Origin: a bacterium
Lineage (GTDB): Bacteria; Chloroflexota; Anaerolineae; Caldilineales; Caldilineaceae
Assembly (NCBI GenBank): GCA_016124945.1
Contig: WGMT01000023.1
Location: forward strand, 1-64,000
Direction of reading: 5' to 3'
Length of the DNA: 64,000 nt
This document shows positions 9,501 to 18,226 of the stretch, piece by piece. A program made the translations under genes and the position numbers. Each line of letters starts with the position of its first letter. The first letter of the stretch is position 1. The notes beneath the pieces were generated by a model, which worked only from the letters and a program-made list of their open reading frames with translations, was not told the DNA's origin and ran no database searches.

Positions 9501-9752
9501 TCATCCACCCCCCCGCAACGTCTTCCAATGTAACTTCTCGAACATGGCGGCGAGGGCCGCTTCTTCCCCAGAAAATTCCACACTCGCCCCGCCGATGACC
9601 AATGAACCAATGCGGTTCGGCTCGGCTTTAGAGAGGCGCGCCTGCCAGCCTTCGGCGGTCATCACATTTTCTTCCACCTCGACTGCCCCCAGATCGGCCA
9701 GATACTCCTTCATCAGCCAGAGCGGCACGCCGTAATAATCGTGCTTGCTCAC
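9501..9752 (-). CDS. Small hypothetical protein coupled to MoaD-like gene
   Basis: 83 residues with a GTG start that overlaps the TGA stop of the MoaD-like gene by four bases (GTGA), which implies translational coupling. I do not recognise the family. The sequence is a compact alpha/beta protein without membrane segments or signal peptide: 'DYYGVPLWLMKEYL', a central 'WQARLSKAEPNRIGSLVIGG' and a final 'MFEKLHWKTLRGGG'. Its strict coupling to a MoaD-like carrier and location next to an aldehyde:ferredoxin oxidoreductase suggest a part in tungsto-/molybdopterin maturation. That role is inference. Its C-terminus ends in three glycines, as in ubiquitin-like carriers, which may be chance. Confidence 0.72.
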   Translation of the reverse strand: MSKHDYYGVPLWLMKEYLADLGAVEVEENVMTAEGWQARLSKAEPNRIGSLVIGGASVEFSGEEAALAAMFEKLHWKTLRGGG

Positions 9753-10024
9753 AGGCCGCCCCCTACCGGCGGGAAGATACAGATCTCCGTCTCTTCGGGA
9801 ATCGGGATCTCCAGCCCGCCCAGGTAACGCACATCACGCCCATTGAGAAAGACGTGAATGCTCGGGTGCAGTTCGTCGCCGCGGAAAAGCTTTTCGCGTA
9901 AGCCGGGGTGGCGCGTGATCAACTCATCCAACATCGACTGTACCGTGTCACCTGGTTTTGTGTCCAAAGTGACGGTGCTCTTCCCCACAATCGGGCGCAA
10001 GGTCGCATAAAGCCGTATCTGCAT
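9749..10024 (-). CDS. MoaD/ThiS-family sulfur carrier
   Basis: 91 residues from the ATG at 10024, which has a GAGGAG site upstream; the frame stays open further upstream but shows no family sequence there. It has the beta-grasp MoaD pattern: 'MQIRLYATLR', 'PGDTVQSMLDEL', 'HPSIHVFLNGRDVRYLGGLE' and the terminal 'FPPVGGG'. MoaD carries sulfur as a thiocarboxylate on its last glycine to make the dithiolene of molybdopterin. Here one extra Leu codon follows the triple glycine before the stop, which is unusual because the glycine normally must be terminal. The following gene overlaps the stop by four bases. Confidence 0.88.
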   Translation of the reverse strand: MQIRLYATLRPIVGKSTVTLDTKPGDTVQSMLDELITRHPGLREKLFRGDELHPSIHVFLNGRDVRYLGGLEIPIPEETEICIFPPVGGGL

Positions 10025-10062
10025 GACTCTCCTCGAAGAAAATGATAGGTACAATTTACGTG

Positions 10063-10443
10063 TTACAACCGCTGCCAATACCAGGGCGTCAGCTTGAGCA
10101 GAAACCAGAGCGTAATGGTCGCCAAAGCCAGGACGATAAAATCGAAATAGCCGAAATCGTCGGCAATGGCCAGGACGATGTTCGCAACCAACACCAACAG
10201 CGCCGAGAGATAGCCCCAACGTTTCCGCTTGCCCAGCACCATGCCACCCACAAGCAGCGCCAGGACGTTGCCAAACATCAGCAGCGCCAACTCTGACATC
10301 ACTCCCAGGGCGTTGGGATGGAGGGCGTTGAGGCGCAAGATCGCCGCCGCGCCGAAGACGAGCCAGATTACGGCGTTGAGGTAGAAAAGCGACTGTACAC
10401 GGCGCACCGCCTCCGACAGTTCTGTAAAAAGGGGCAAACTCAT
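10063..10443 (-). CDS. Four-helix integral membrane protein, unknown
   Basis: 126 residues with an AGGAA site before the ATG. Four hydrophobic segments can be seen (about residues 20-38, 48-70, 76-92 and 97-115), separated by short charged loops (RLNALHPN, GKRKRWG), so the protein should span the inner membrane four times. No catalytic motif or known family was recognised. It lies 38 bp upstream of the MoaD-like gene on the same strand and 10 bp downstream of the aminotransferase gene, so these genes probably share a transcript. Confidence 0.75.
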   Translation of the reverse strand: MSLPLFTELSEAVRRVQSLFYLNAVIWLVFGAAAILRLNALHPNALGVMSELALLMFGNVLALLVGGMVLGKRKRWGYLSALLVLVANIVLAIADDFGYFDFIVLALATITLWFLLKLTPWYWQRL

Positions 10444-10453
10444 CTTACCATTC

Positions 10454-11749
10454 CTAAAGCGACTGCAAAAAACGTTGGAATTGGATAAGGCTCCGGTTCA
10501 TCATCGGCGCATGGTCGCTCATCAGCGTTTCATCGTCGATCCCGGCACGCTTCCACGCCAGGATCGCCTGCGCCTTCTCCTCTGTTTCCATGTCCACATA
10601 GCTTGCCGCCAGCCGCAAAGAAAGTTCCTCGGGCGGTGCACCGAAGACGGAACCGGGCAGCGTGGCGATCTGCCACTCATCCAGCAGGTGACGGGCCAGA
10701 TCGTCCGACGTGTGTACCTTCTTTGCCGCCAACGCCGCCCGTCGGCCGTCGAAGTTGGGGTAGACGTAGAAGCCACCCTGCGGCTCGGCGCTGGGGACGT
10801 CCAACTCGTTCAGCCCTTGCCACAGGTACCGGGTGCGCACGGCATGCAGATGGCTGCACTCTGCAATGTACGCCTCGATCTCAGCATCGCCGCTGTACGC
10901 TGTGAGCGCGGCATACTGCACCGGCCCCGGCGCACAAGACCAGATTTCGCTGCCGATCTTGTTGGCGGCGGCCAGCAGGCGTGCGCCGTCCTCGCCGGGG
11001 GGGAGCAGCGCCACGCCCAGCCGCCAGCCACCCAGCGAAAGATGCTTGCTCAGGCCGCTCAGGACGATTGTCCCCTCCGGGTAGAACTCGGCCATGGATC
11101 GGTGTGGCTGCGCGTGGGGAATCAAGCCATAGAGTTCGTCGCTGATCACCAGCGTGTTGGTGGCGCGGCAGACTTCTGCCAGCTCTGCCAGCAGATCGGC
11201 GGGCAACATCTGCCCAGACGGGTTGTTGGGGCTGTTGAGCACCAGGATGTGCTGTCCTTGTGCAGATTGGGCGAGGGTGCGTGCCAATCCCTCGCTCGTC
11301 AACCGGTGGAAGTCCGCCGGGGTGGACGGGATCCGCAACACCTCCTTGTGCAGCAGGCGCGCCTGGGGTGCATAGCTCACCCAAGAGGGCGTCGGCAGGA
11401 TCACATCGCCGTCGAGCACCATGAGCAGCGCATAGAGCAGCGCCTTGCTGCCTGGCCCCACCATCACCTGCGCCGGGGTGAGTTCGATCCCCAGTTTTTG
11501 CGCGTAGTAACTAGATGCAGCCTGCCGTAACTCAGGAATGCCAGGGCCGGGCAGGTAGCTGTTCTGGTGCGCATTTTCGGCCAACGCCTGCGCCATTTTG
11601 GGGTGCACCGGAAAGCGCGCCTCGCCAAAGCCCAAATGATAGACCGTTTCGCCTGCGGCCCAAAGCGCCTTGACCCGTTCATTGATGTACAACGTAGGTG
11701 ACGGCGTTAACGAAGAACCGATGGCGGAGGAGAGTGAGATTTTGGACAT
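10454..11749 (-). CDS. Class I/II pyridoxal-phosphate aminotransferase
   Basis: About 431 residues; an alternative ATG lies 18 bp further upstream (11767), and neither has a strong ribosome site. Fold-type I aminotransferase signatures are in order: 'GFGEARFPVHPKM', 'YLPGPGIPELRQA', the cofactor loop 'VGPGSKALLYAL', 'LNSPNNPSG', 'ISDELYG' and the Schiff-base lysine in 'LSGLSKHLSLGGWRLG'. The C-terminal 'PQGGFYVYPNF' and 'LRLAASYVD' (with the carboxylate-binding Arg) complete the family. It should move amino groups between an amino acid and a 2-oxo acid in the cytoplasm; the substrate cannot be told from sequence. The final 40 residues extend past the usual end. Confidence 0.9.
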   Translation of the reverse strand: MSKISLSSAIGSSLTPSPTLYINERVKALWAAGETVYHLGFGEARFPVHPKMAQALAENAHQNSYLPGPGIPELRQAASSYYAQKLGIELTPAQVMVGPGSKALLYALLMVLDGDVILPTPSWVSYAPQARLLHKEVLRIPSTPADFHRLTSEGLARTLAQSAQGQHILVLNSPNNPSGQMLPADLLAELAEVCRATNTLVISDELYGLIPHAQPHRSMAEFYPEGTIVLSGLSKHLSLGGWRLGVALLPPGEDGARLLAAANKIGSEIWSCAPGPVQYAALTAYSGDAEIEAYIAECSHLHAVRTRYLWQGLNELDVPSAEPQGGFYVYPNFDGRRAALAAKKVHTSDDLARHLLDEWQIATLPGSVFGAPPEELSLRLAASYVDMETEEKAQAILAWKRAGIDDETLMSDHAPMMNRSLIQFQRFLQSL

Positions 11750-11823
11750 AGGTGTAGAATTGTACATTGGGTGATGGTTGTTTTTTTAGTGTGTGCGCCA
11801 GGGTGGCTGAGAAACTTACCCAA

Positions 11824-12030
11824 TCACTTTCGCCGTGTGCGGATCTCTACGTTCGTTACCAGCGGCGTCCTGGCGCGGCCGCCGTATAGTTGGCGCTGGA
11901 TGGCCAACATCAGCGCATTAATGGCATCGTCCTCGCTCGGTCCCTGGCCACTGAGCTTCGGATAGTACGGCGTTGTGGCCCGATAGCCGGTCCGCGTCGG
12001 CTCGATCATCACAGGTAGTTCGTCTTCCAT
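11824..12030 (-). CDS. HicB-like small protein
   Basis: 68 residues from the ATG at 12030, behind a GGGGGA ribosome site; an upstream in-frame ATG at 12051 lies in repeat sequence and is less likely. The sequence 'PVMIEPTRTGYRATTPYYPKLSGQGPSEDDAINAL' resembles the partial RNase-H-like fold of HicB antitoxins, including the 'G-x-x-x-x-x-A-x-x-x-x' helix that follows. There is no HicA partner beside it and no C-terminal DNA-binding domain, so it is either an orphan or a HicB-fold protein with another role. It lies 21 bp after the dehydrogenase gene on the same strand. Confidence 0.7.
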   Translation of the reverse strand: MEDELPVMIEPTRTGYRATTPYYPKLSGQGPSEDDAINALMLAIQRQLYGGRARTPLVTNVEIRTRRK

Positions 12031-12051
12031 GACAGTCCCCCTAATCACCAA

Positions 12052-12945
12052 TCACTTATCACCAATCCCAATATTTCCCATCATCTCGTAGACCTTCACC
12101 ACGCCGGCGTCGTCGATGCTGCCCCAGCCCTGGGCCGAGGCGGCCAGGTAGAGCTGATAGGCGGCAGCGGTGAGGGGCAGGGGGAACTTTTCGGCCTTCG
12201 CCGTGTCGAGGACAATGCCCAGATCCTTGATCCAGATGTCCACGGCGCTGTGGGGGGTGTAGTCGTCGGCCAGCATGTGGGGCACGCGGTTCTGGAACAT
12301 CCACGAGCCACCCGCGCTGTTGCAAATGACATCGTAGACTGTCTGTAAGTCCATGCCCGCTTTGGCGGCAAAGGCGACGGCCTCAGCCGCAGAGGCAATG
12401 TGGACACCCGCCAGCAGTTGGTTGATCATCTTCATGCTTGAACCCTGACCGCACTCGTCGCCCAGGCGGTAGACGTTGGCCGCCATCGCCGCCAGGACAG
12501 CCTCGGCCCTGGCAAACGCGGCCGCGCTGCCCGACGCCATCACGCTCAACTCGCCGTCGGCGGCGCGTACTGTGCCGCCGCTCACTGGCGCGTCAAGCAT
12601 CTCCAATCCCATTTCGGCCAGCCGTTGCGCCGTCTGCCGGGCGAAGGCGGGCGGCACCGTCGAGCAGACCATCACCACCGCGCCTGCCGCAAGCCGGGCG
12701 GCGGCGCCGTCCTCGCCGAAGAGGACCGACGCCACCTGTTCGGCGTTGAGCACCATCACCACGAGCAGGTCGGCGTCTACGGCGGCCTCGGCTACCGAAG
12801 ACGCGCCCACGCCGCCCGCTTCCTCCAAGTTCGCAATCGCCGCGGGCACAACGTCAAAGCCGCGTACCGTAAAACCGGCGCGCAACAGCGAACGGGCCAT
12901 GCCCATTCCCATCGCGCCCAGGCCGATGAATCCGATAGTTGTCAT
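12052..12945 (-). CDS. NAD-dependent 2-hydroxyacid dehydrogenase, L-threonate dehydrogenase-like (3-HIBADH family)
   Basis: 297 residues from the ATG at 12945 (MTTIGFIGLGAMG); the frame is open 12 codons further, but those residues do not fit the family. It has the Rossmann motif G-x-G-x-x-G at residues 7-12, the 'DAPVSGG' substrate loop near 115-121, and the catalytic lysine region 'GSSMKMINQLLAGVHI'. The segment 'YDVICNSAGGSWMFQNR' with 'DYTPHSAVDIWIKDLGIVLDTAKA' closely follows LtnD (YgbJ) rather than 3-hydroxyisobutyrate dehydrogenase. LtnD oxidises L-threonate or related sugar acids at C2; the usual OtnK/OtnC partners are absent here. The last residues (GIGDK) and the stop are encoded by a GATTGGTGAT simple repeat. 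Confidence 0.85.
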   Translation of the reverse strand: MTTIGFIGLGAMGMGMARSLLRAGFTVRGFDVVPAAIANLEEAGGVGASSVAEAAVDADLLVVMVLNAEQVASVLFGEDGAAARLAAGAVVMVCSTVPPAFARQTAQRLAEMGLEMLDAPVSGGTVRAADGELSVMASGSAAAFARAEAVLAAMAANVYRLGDECGQGSSMKMINQLLAGVHIASAAEAVAFAAKAGMDLQTVYDVICNSAGGSWMFQNRVPHMLADDYTPHSAVDIWIKDLGIVLDTAKAEKFPLPLTAAAYQLYLAASAQGWGSIDDAGVVKVYEMMGNIGIGDK

Positions 12946-13054
12946 GAGTGTATACTCGCTTTCGTATGAGGGGGCAGGCAATGCGTAATGTTTGGTGCGA
13001 AATTGGTCGAGTACGTTCAGGTGGTATAGGCGGCAACTTTTTCCGGGTTACGTA

Positions 13055-13972
13055 TTACGCATCACGCATTACGCTACCCGCTTTGCCGTGACAGTGTTTG
13101 TACTTCTTACCACTGCCGCAGGGACAGGGATCGTTGCGACCGACTTTTGATGGGGGCGGCGCTGGTCTCGATTGATGAGCGGCGGCTTCTGCGCGCGCTG
13201 TTCGCGCAAGATCACGTTGCCGTTCATCTTCGTCTATGTAGTTATACCAATCCCTTGCTTCGGTGAATGCGTCGTCGATGTAGGCTTCCTCGGCACTGCT
13301 CAACAGATCAGCCTCGACCGTTTCAGGAGACGCAGCGGCGAACATCTTGTCAACGTTATCCTGGTTAATAAAGAGCAGGTCCACGAGATTTTGAGCAAAG
13401 GCCCGATTGATTTTGCTTCGGAGTTCCGAGAAGTGCAGGCGCGCAGTGGAATGGACAAGGATACCCCAAAGGATGTCATCTGCGTGTCGCAGCTTGTCGT
13501 AAAGTTGACGATGATAGGCCAGGAGACGATCTCGGTCGATCTCTTCCAGGACGTACAGGAGTTCCAGCGCGCGGAGCATCTCAGCGCGCACCCACTTATT
13601 TGCATCCTCGTCCTCAAGCAGGTCTTGGATGCTTTGAATGTCGCCGTCGAAGACGCTTACGAGGATGCGCGCCAAATCTTCGGTAATGATATCGTCGAGG
13701 AATTCTGCGATCTTGGGAAGGCGACTGAATTCGATGATCAGGGGGAAAGCACGTTTTTCGCGAAACTGCGCCAGCAGATACAGCGCCGGGACGTACGCCA
13801 ACGAGCCATCAGGCACGCCATAGGGATCGTCGATTGTATCTCTCAGGATCTGTAGCAGGTGAGGTGTAATCGCATCTTGCTGCTCAGCGGCAGCCTTCAT
13901 GCCCGCACCTGGAAAGACAAAATTGCCGCGATTGAGGTCGTCTAGTATCTCATTGATCGTCATTGCACTCAT
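13055..13972 (-). CDS. DUF1186-type helical protein with C-terminal SEC-C zinc motif
   Basis: 305 residues from the ATG at 13972, preceded by GGAG at good spacing; a second ATG lies three codons in. The first 230 residues are alpha-helical and acidic, as in DUF1186 proteins ('[28 protein letters not shown]', '[11 protein letters not shown]'). The end carries a clear SEC-C motif, '[20 protein letters not shown]', with C-x-C-x8-C-H ligands for zinc, as on SecA and many accessory proteins. The function is unknown; a role as adaptor or chaperone is inference. The last six residues and TAA stop come from a TACGCATTACGC-type simple repeat that also lies between genes here. Confidence 0.82.
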   Translation of the reverse strand: MSAMTINEILDDLNRGNFVFPGAGMKAAAEQQDAITPHLLQILRDTIDDPYGVPDGSLAYVPALYLLAQFREKRAFPLIIEFSRLPKIAEFLDDIITEDLARILVSVFDGDIQSIQDLLEDEDANKWVRAEMLRALELLYVLEEIDRDRLLAYHRQLYDKLRHADDILWGILVHSTARLHFSELRSKINRAFAQNLVDLLFINQDNVDKMFAAASPETVEADLLSSAEEAYIDDAFTEARDWYNYIDEDERQRDLARTARAEAAAHQSRPAPPPSKVGRNDPCPCGSGKKYKHCHGKAGSVMRDA

Positions 13973-14001
13973 TGTTGATTCTCCACGCTAGCGATCTCTC
14001 G

Positions 14002-15024
14002 TTACTGATTCTCCATGCCGACGATCTTGCGCGCCAGGACGAAGAAATCACGTTTCCGTTCCGTGTTCAGCCCCCAATTCACTGGCGGGGACTGGTAGCC
14101 GTCTGCGTAATCGTTGGCGCCAGGATCAAAGTAGCCCCATGACGCGTAGCGCGAGATGGCGGCGACGAAGTTGTTCCAATCCTGGTCGAAGTGGAAGTGA
14201 TCGTCCTCGTTGAAGAGGATGGGCATGGGCCGGTAGCCGGAGACCTGCCGCGTCTGCTCCACCATTTCGGCGATGCGGTTGGGATCCGAGACGCCGTTGC
14301 CATGCAGCAAGAGGAAATCAGACGTGCGCACCACATTCTCCAGCGGCACAAAGTTGCCGCCGTAGCTTGTCCCCACCAGGAGGTGGCGTCCGTCTACGGT
14401 GACGGACTTCGCACGCTCAATCAGTTCGTGGATGCGATGGGGTTGGAGGATCTCATGTTCGTACTTCTTTACATTGCATTCGTTGTTCACCTCAAGCAGC
14501 ACATGACGGTATCCCTGATCCAACACCCAACGCACCGTGTTGTCCAGCGAGCGGATCACCGCCGCTTCATCGGCCAACCGTTCGTCCTGCCCAAAATAGA
14601 AGACGCCCAGGATCGCCACCATGCCCAACTCGTCCAACCGGTCGAGGACACGGCGCATCCGATCCTGATAGGCGGGCTTGAACTCGCCTTGTTCCGTAAA
14701 CGCCGTGTTGCTCCACGGCTGCTCCTTGCTGTAGCCCTCGGGGCTGCCACCCTGAAAATTGACCGTCACCGCCAGCACGCCATGATCGCGGTAGGTGGGC
14801 AGCGCCGCCAGGAACTCTGTCACATTGCGCTCAGCATCGTAGACGCCCGTATCGGGGTAGGCCCAACGCTGCCGCGTCTCCGGATTTTCATCGTCGAAGG
14901 TCGCCTGCACCATGCGTGTGTTCAGCAGCAGCCCCTCGATGCGGTCTCCTTTCCACGTGCGCCCGGCGTAGGTGGGGACGCCGTCGAGGAAAAATTGGTC
15001 GTTTTGAATTGAGATTTCGGTCAT
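14002..15024 (-). CDS. TIM-barrel glycosidase-like protein (cellulase/GH5-like)
   Basis: 340 residues from the ATG at 15024, behind AAAGGAG. There is no signal peptide, so it is probably cytoplasmic. The order of strands and acidic residues fits a clan-A glycosidase: 'VPTYAGRTWKGDRIEG' near the start, 'HGVLAVTVNFQGGSPEG', a 'HVLLEVNNECNV' strand whose N-N-E could hold the acid/base, and 'PMPILFNEDDHFHF' whose Glu could be the nucleophile, then 'SWGYFDPGANDYADGYQ'. Substrate is not evident. Family assignment is by overall pattern, and it could instead be a non-catalytic or differently specific TIM barrel. It is followed, on the same strand, by the DUF1186 gene 29 bp away. Confidence 0.72.
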   Translation of the reverse strand: MTEISIQNDQFFLDGVPTYAGRTWKGDRIEGLLLNTRMVQATFDDENPETRQRWAYPDTGVYDAERNVTEFLAALPTYRDHGVLAVTVNFQGGSPEGYSKEQPWSNTAFTEQGEFKPAYQDRMRRVLDRLDELGMVAILGVFYFGQDERLADEAAVIRSLDNTVRWVLDQGYRHVLLEVNNECNVKKYEHEILQPHRIHELIERAKSVTVDGRHLLVGTSYGGNFVPLENVVRTSDFLLLHGNGVSDPNRIAEMVEQTRQVSGYRPMPILFNEDDHFHFDQDWNNFVAAISRYASWGYFDPGANDYADGYQSPPVNWGLNTERKRDFFVLARKIVGMENQ

Positions 15025-15042
15025 CGAACACTCCTTTGTCGT

Positions 15043-15136
15043 GAAGAATAAAGAATAAAGAATGGGTAGACACGCGCTCGCTTGGATTGGTGTCATGTCC
15101 CGATCCAGTCTCTGCCCATTCATCATTCTTCATTCA
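15043..15136. repeat. Divergent copy of the AATAAAG/GGGTAGACACG palindrome
   Basis: Between the TPP-enzyme gene and the TIM-barrel gene. The left arm (AAGAATAAAGAATGGGTAGACACG) repeats the arm of the palindromes at 2382 and 5989, and the right arm (TCTCTGCCCATT...CATTC) is its partial complement. The core differs, so this is a third, decayed member of the family. Confidence 0.65.
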
Positions 15137-15143
15137 TTTCTTC

Positions 15144-16766
15144 TCATCTAACCCTTCCCGGATGAATCAACCCCCACGGGCTCGGCATCTCGCCCACCGG
15201 CACGTCGATCACTGTGGGCATGCTGCTCTCGAAGCCGCGGCGGACGGCGTCGCGCAGTTCGGCAAAGGACGTGGCACGCAAACCCTGCGCGCCGAACGAT
15301 TCGGCCAATTTCACGAAGTCGGGGTTGCGCAGCGCCGTGGCGATGACGCGGTTGCCATGTTGCTGCTCTTGCATACGCCGCACGTTGCCATACGCCCCGT
15401 CGTTGAAGACAACCGTCACTGTAGCGATGCCATGTTGCACGGCAGTGGCCAGCTCGGTCGCCGTGAAAAGGAAGCCGCCGTCGCCGCTCACCGCCAACAC
15501 AGGACGGCCCAGGTTCGCCACCTTGACGCCCAGCGCCGTCGCCACGCCCCAGCCTAACGTGCCCTGGTAGCCGTTGGTGATGTAGCTTTTGGGGTGATAG
15601 ACCGGCCACGCCACACGCCCCAGGTAGCCGACCTGTGTCAGTTCATCGACGAAAAGACCCTCTTCGGGGAGTTCCTCGCGCAGCAGGTGCAGGTAGTCGA
15701 TCTGTGGAGAAATCCTGGCGAATTCGGCGTCGATCTCGGCGCGCAGCGTCGCCATCTCTTCGCTGCGAGCGGGAAAGCCGGATGTGTGCAACCGCAACGC
15801 GTCCACCAGCGCGGGGACGGCGTCCGCAGCGTCGGCCACAATGCCCACCGTGGGCGCGTGGATGCGCGTCATCTCGGCAGGGGCGATGTCAATGCGTACT
15901 AGCTTCAGATCAGCATCGACGCCCCACTCCAGCAGCGGGCGCGACAGCCGGGTGCCGATGGCAATCACCACATCGGCGTGGGCCCAACGCCGGTGACCGG
16001 CGGGCAGCGTGAAGCTCAACGGGTGACGGCTGTCCACAACGCCGCGCCCGTTGTAGCTGGCGATGACGGGCGCCTGCAACAGTTCGGCCAGCGCCGTCAC
16101 CGCCGCGGACGCACCCTGCGCGCCGCCACCCACAAAGATAATCGGGTTGCGCGCTCGGCTCAACAACGCCGCCGCCTGTTCCACGGCGTCGCCGTCCACG
16201 CGCGGACGGCGCGGAGTGAGCGACGACGCCGACAGATCCACCTCGGCTGTCGATGCCAACACGTCCGGCGCAACCTCCAACCCCACTGGCCCGGGACGAT
16301 CCGAGTCGATTTCGTTGAAGGCCGCCGCTACAAAGCGTGACGCGTCCGCGGCAGAGGGAATGCGCGCCGCCCACTTGGTCAACGATTGGATGATGCCCAA
16401 TTGGTCAGGGATTTCGTGCAACATGCCGAAGCCGCGCCCAATTTGATCCGAGCGGATCTGTCCTGTGAGGCAGAGGACGCGCGCACCGGTGGCGTAGGCG
16501 GTGGAAAGCGCCGCCGTCGTGTTCAAAAACCCCGGCCCCGGCACCACCGAGTAAACGCCCACCCGATCAGAAGAAAGTGCATAGCCCAACGCCATGTAGG
16601 CCGCGCCCTGCTCGTGGCGCGTGTGGATCACCCGGATCTGGTCCCCAGCGTCGTAGAGCGCGTTGAAAAGGTGATCGTTCTGCACCCCGGGCAGCCCAAA
16701 GATCGTGTCGACGCCGTGATCGAGTAGCGATTGTACAATGGCCACGCCGCCGGAAATGTTGGGCAT
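15144..16766 (-). CDS. Thiamine-diphosphate-dependent enzyme, acetolactate synthase-like
   Basis: 540 residues, standard length for the ThDP decarboxylase/carboligase superfamily. The N-terminal Pyr domain shows 'VDTIFGLPGVQNDHL' and the cofactor-activating Glu52 in 'HTRHEQGAAYMALGYA'. The middle domain has 'RPRVDGDAVEQAAALLSRARNPIIFVGGGA'. The PP domain has the ThDP/Mg motif G-D-G-G-F-L-F ... N-D near residues 430-460 ('SGDGGFLF', 'VVFNDGAYGN'). It should act on 2-oxo acids by decarboxylation or carboligation in the cytoplasm. There is no regulatory IlvH subunit gene next to it, so a catabolic or aldehyde-lyase role is more likely than valine synthesis. Confidence 0.85.
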   Translation of the reverse strand: MPNISGGVAIVQSLLDHGVDTIFGLPGVQNDHLFNALYDAGDQIRVIHTRHEQGAAYMALGYALSSDRVGVYSVVPGPGFLNTTAALSTAYATGARVLCLTGQIRSDQIGRGFGMLHEIPDQLGIIQSLTKWAARIPSAADASRFVAAAFNEIDSDRPGPVGLEVAPDVLASTAEVDLSASSLTPRRPRVDGDAVEQAAALLSRARNPIIFVGGGAQGASAAVTALAELLQAPVIASYNGRGVVDSRHPLSFTLPAGHRRWAHADVVIAIGTRLSRPLLEWGVDADLKLVRIDIAPAEMTRIHAPTVGIVADAADAVPALVDALRLHTSGFPARSEEMATLRAEIDAEFARISPQIDYLHLLREELPEEGLFVDELTQVGYLGRVAWPVYHPKSYITNGYQGTLGWGVATALGVKVANLGRPVLAVSGDGGFLFTATELATAVQHGIATVTVVFNDGAYGNVRRMQEQQHGNRVIATALRNPDFVKLAESFGAQGLRATSFAELRDAVRRGFESSMPTVIDVPVGEMPSPWGLIHPGRVR

Positions 16767-16827
16767 GGGTGGTCCTTTCGCGGTTGGGGATTGGTGATTA
16801 GTGATTGGGTGTTTCGGCAGGCGAATT

Positions 16828-17057
16828 CGTCAAGCACGCCCATCACGCTGGTAGCGTGACCTACGAAATAGGTGATCGCCTCGTCTGTCGTAGCTGCGGT
16901 TACCAACCGCAGTTCTTCGGCTTCGAGACCATTTCCATGTAACAGAACTCGTCAAGCACGCCCATCACGCTGGTAGCGTGACCTACGAAATAGGTGATCG
17001 CCTCGTCTATCGTAGCTGCGGTTACCAACCGCAGAACTTCGGCTTCGAGACCATTTC
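16828..17057. repeat. Tandem 121-bp direct repeat carrying two hairpins per unit
   Basis: Unit 1 is 16828-16948 and unit 2 is 16949-17057; they differ at only a few positions and the second lacks the last bases. Each unit contains CACGCT-GGT-AGCGTG and CTGCGGTT-ACC-AACCGCAG, two perfect stem-loops. The array fills the space between the TPP enzyme and ribokinase genes. No reading frame or ribosome site suggests coding. Confidence 0.9.
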
Positions 17058-17063
17058 TCTAAT

Positions 17064-17984
17064 TCACCCAATCGCCTTCCTAAATTCCTTCAACGCCGCC
17101 CGCCCCGCCAACCCGTCGATCACACCGAGGCGGGTGACGGCGTAGGCGCCTGCGTAGCGGGCAAGCTGCACCGCTTCGCACAGCGATTTTCCTTCGGCCA
17201 GGGCCACGGCGAGGGCGGCGTTGAAGGCGTCGCCGGCGCCAGTGCTGTCCACCGCGGAGACAGGCACCGCCGGGATCGTCTGCGCGCCGTGCGCGTCGAC
17301 GATCAACGCGCCGTCCTTGCCCAGGGTGACGACAACCTGCTTGACGCCCAATTCAATCAACCGCCGCGCCAGGACGTCGGTGGGGGTGGCGTCGTCGGGC
17401 GGGAGACCGAGCAGAATGCGCGCTTCGCTCTGGTTGGGGGTGAGCAGGTCCACTTGTTGAAAGATCGACGGCGGCAACGTCCGCGCCGGGCCGGGGTTGA
17501 GGACGGTGAAGACACCGTGGGCGCGCGCCAGGTCGAGCGCCCGCGCCAGGACGTCGTTCGTCACCTCTAACTGGCAGAGCATCAGAGCGGCGGCGGCAAT
17601 GCGGTCCTCGAAGGCGTCGACATGTTGCGGCGTCATATGCAGGTTCGCGCCCAGATCGACGACGATCCAATTCTCGCCCCCAGGCAGCAAGGTGACAAAG
17701 CCCACACCGGTGTTGATCCCCGTCATGCGATGGACGTGATCTGTTGCCACTCCTTCGCTCTCAAAAAGATCGAACGCCACCTCGGCAAAGAGATCATCGC
17801 CCACCGCCGCCAGCAGGTCGACGGATGCGCCCTGCCGAGCCGCGGCGACGGCCTGATTGGTCCCCTTGCCACCGGGGCCGAAATCGAAAGAATCGCCCAC
17901 CAGGCTTTCGCCCACGTGGGGTGGACGCGGCACACGCAGCGTCAACCCCACCACAAAGCTGCCCACCACCGCGATCTTCGCCAT
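17064..17984 (-). CDS. rbsK: Ribokinase (PfkB family)
   Basis: 306 residues. The PfkB signatures are complete: 'FDFGPGGKGTNQAVAAARQG' near residues 33-52 (sugar binding) and 'DSTGAGDAFNAALAVALAEG' near 243-262, which holds the catalytic Asp and the anion hole, with 'NPGPA' and 'TPNQSEA' between. It should phosphorylate D-ribose or a close pentose at O5 with ATP in the cytoplasm. No ribose transporter or RbsD lies beside it, so the physiological sugar is uncertain and the enzyme could be specific for another sugar or nucleoside. Confidence 0.88.
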   Translation of the reverse strand: MAKIAVVGSFVVGLTLRVPRPPHVGESLVGDSFDFGPGGKGTNQAVAAARQGASVDLLAAVGDDLFAEVAFDLFESEGVATDHVHRMTGINTGVGFVTLLPGGENWIVVDLGANLHMTPQHVDAFEDRIAAAALMLCQLEVTNDVLARALDLARAHGVFTVLNPGPARTLPPSIFQQVDLLTPNQSEARILLGLPPDDATPTDVLARRLIELGVKQVVVTLGKDGALIVDAHGAQTIPAVPVSAVDSTGAGDAFNAALAVALAEGKSLCEAVQLARYAGAYAVTRLGVIDGLAGRAALKEFRKAIG

Positions 17985-18036
17985 ATCAACGCCTCCTCTG
18001 CATCCTATTTTACCGTCGAAGCGACTGAAACGCTAC

Positions 18037-18144
18037 AGAGGATAGAACGCGGATCGAGCGGATTGGGCGGATCTAACGGATTTTCCCGAATTCTCTGGAA
18101 TCCGCTTTGATCCGCCTAATCCGCCCAATCCGCGTTCTATCTCC
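18037..18144. repeat. Palindromic repeat of the TAGAACGCGGATT family
   Basis: Inverted repeat between the divergently transcribed ribokinase and spermidine-synthase-like genes. The arms are AGATAGAACGCGGATTGGGCGG-like (left GATAGAACGCGGATCGAGCGG, right complement CCGCCCAATCCGCGTTCTATC). The same sequence occurs inside the helicase gene at 23086-23182 and at 58765-58830. Confidence 0.85.
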
Positions 18145-18226
18145 GCACCGACTTTTGGTCGTTGTCGCCGATGCAGATATACTTACGCAGATATTTCATC
18201 GGTTCCATTTTCGCTAGGACTTGCCC

